Assembly (NCBI GenBank): GCA_038750655.1
Contig: JBCDGZ010000058.1
Location: 1-43,785 of the forward strand
Direction of reading: 5' to 3'
Length of the DNA: 43,785 bases
Source of the DNA: JBCDGZ01 sp038750655
Lineage (GTDB): Bacteria > Bacteroidota > Bacteroidia > Chitinophagales > Saprospiraceae
Under the pieces are notes generated by a model, which saw only the letters and a program-made list of their open reading frames with translations, did not search any database and was not told where the DNA came from. The position numbers and the translations under genes were made by a program. Shown here in pieces: positions 43,018 through 43,785 of the stretch (its first letter is position 1; every line of letters begins with the position of its first letter).

Positions 43018-43785
43018 ATGAAGAAAATGCTTATTGCCTTGCTTCCCTTATTGTTTTTTATGTTGCAGCTTAGTGGGCAAGGGCGCACGCACAAAATCGA
43101 CTGGGGGCCTACGATCAAATATGAAAAAAAGAAGATATGGAATTTTACACTCTTAGATTTTGATGGGGAGCATTATCATTTATTGAGCAATGATCGTTCT
43201 CAGAAAGCGTATCAACTACTTAAGTATAATCAAAAACACGAACTCATAGAGGCCAAAGAACACGATTTTAAGTATAAAAAGAAATCTGTAGTGCTAAATA
43301 CTATCCGTAAGACCGTTAGTGATAGATATGCAATTGGGTATCATTTCGATGGTAAGAAAGATAAATATACGGTTCTGTTCAGTAAATATGAGGATGGGAG
43401 TTTTGGCCCAATGAAAGTAGCTCATGAGTTTGACTATGTGGAAGTAGGAAGGAATGTGGGGGAGCATGGAGCGATGCTTTCCAGTAAGAGAAGAAACAAT
43501 GCTGTGCTTATAAATACAAGTCAGCAAAATATTGCTTATATCAAGACCCTACCTCCGACTTCGAGAAAGGCATTGGAAAAGATAGAAATAGCCCTTTTTG
43601 ATAATCAGTTTAATTTATTGTGGAATAAAACATTGAAGTTATCTTACAGACACGACAGGTTTTCAATTATCAGTTACGCGGTAAATGATGAAGGTAAGGT
43701 ACTAATACTTGGACGTGCATATAATAAGAAAAAAGGGTCCAGTCCATTTGTGATTTTTTGTATCGGTGATGATATTACAATTGAA
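43018..43785 (+). CDS. AT-rich exported protein, unknown function (3' end outside window)
   Basis: The ATG at 43018 starts a frame with no stop for 256 codons up to the window end, so the C-terminus is missing. A signal peptide is clear (MKKMLIALLPLLFFMLQLSG). The rest is a basic, beta-rich sequence (DWGPTIKYEKKKIWNFTLLD, DRYAIGYHFDGKKDKYTVLF, VLILGRAYNKKKGSSPFVIF) in which GK/YxxxLFSK-like strands recur, compatible with a propeller but not assignable. Base composition is clearly more AT-rich than the preceding genes, and Lys is very frequent. Similar low-GC exported proteins in Bacteroidota often form paralogous sets; transfer is possible but unproven. Confidence 0.82.
   Translation, partial: MKKMLIALLPLLFFMLQLSGQGRTHKIDWGPTIKYEKKKIWNFTLLDFDGEHYHLLSNDRSQKAYQLLKYNQKHELIEAKEHDFKYKKKSVVLNTIRKTVSDRYAIGYHFDGKKDKYTVLFSKYEDGSFGPMKVAHEFDYVEVGRNVGEHGAMLSSKRRNNAVLINTSQQNIAYIKTLPPTSRKALEKIEIALFDNQFNLLWNKTLKLSYRHDRFSIISYAVNDEGKVLILGRAYNKKKGSSPFVIFCIGDDITIE

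Overview
The window comes from a member of the Bacteroidota, most likely a Saprospiria-type marine or sludge bacterium (inference). The evidence is six exported proteins ending in type IX secretion system (T9SS) sorting domains (five type A, one gliding-motility/type B), an RHS protein with the Bacteroidota-style N-terminus, TAnnTTTG-like -7 promoter boxes, and several Bacteroidota-typical small families (DUF2452, DUF5995, DUF1573, two-domain signal peptidase I). I saw no rRNA, tRNA, CRISPR array, intact insertion sequence or prophage.

Layout. 1-7.7 kb: a 2448-residue RHS/YD-repeat polymorphic-toxin candidate on the minus strand, followed by a strong intrinsic terminator and a small gene cut by the window edge that is the candidate immunity gene. 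7.9-22.9 kb: three giant T9SS cargo proteins. One has an Asp-box beta-propeller plus eight bacterial Ig-like and three DUF11 domains. One has a clan GH-A glycosidase-like domain plus Ig-like/DUF11 domains. One has beta-propeller-like repeats plus a DUF7619-type domain. 23-26.4 kb: a helical-repeat protein and small membrane or exported proteins of unknown role. 26.4-29.7 kb: a minus-strand run of Crp/Fnr regulator, SDR-fold protein, DoxX-like membrane protein and two SRPBCC-fold proteins, with a perfect Fnr-like palindrome between regulator and SDR. 29.7-34.7 kb: three more T9SS cargo genes (a second GH-A-like paralogue, a protein with seven 30-residue Cys-rich repeats, and an FG-GAP/VCBS propeller). 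34.8-43.8 kb: mixed cell-envelope and housekeeping genes: zinc amidase without a signal peptide, signal peptidase I, Rho-binding-antiterminator-like protein, FKBP lipoprotein, DoxX-like protein, DUF5995, an M50-like metalloprotease fused to TPRs with a PH-like membrane partner, DUF1573, DUF2452, DUF1801, and the 5' part of an AT-rich exported protein.

How they fit together. Most of the left two thirds is a surface/secretion region: large adhesin-like or polymer-active T9SS cargo sharing the same Ig-like and DUF11 modules, beside an RHS toxin module. The right third is ordinary envelope biology, with genes packed head-to-tail or tail-to-tail; three convergent pairs are separated by 8 bp or less or overlap. 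The features I rate most worth follow-up are the RHS toxin/immunity pair with a terminator between them, an intergenic repeat family with GCGCC hairpins and CCGTCTACCGTC boxes found at two distant sites, the Crp/Fnr palindrome, the M50-TPR fusion with its PH-like partner, and a DUF5995 gene that seems to lack a canonical start codon.
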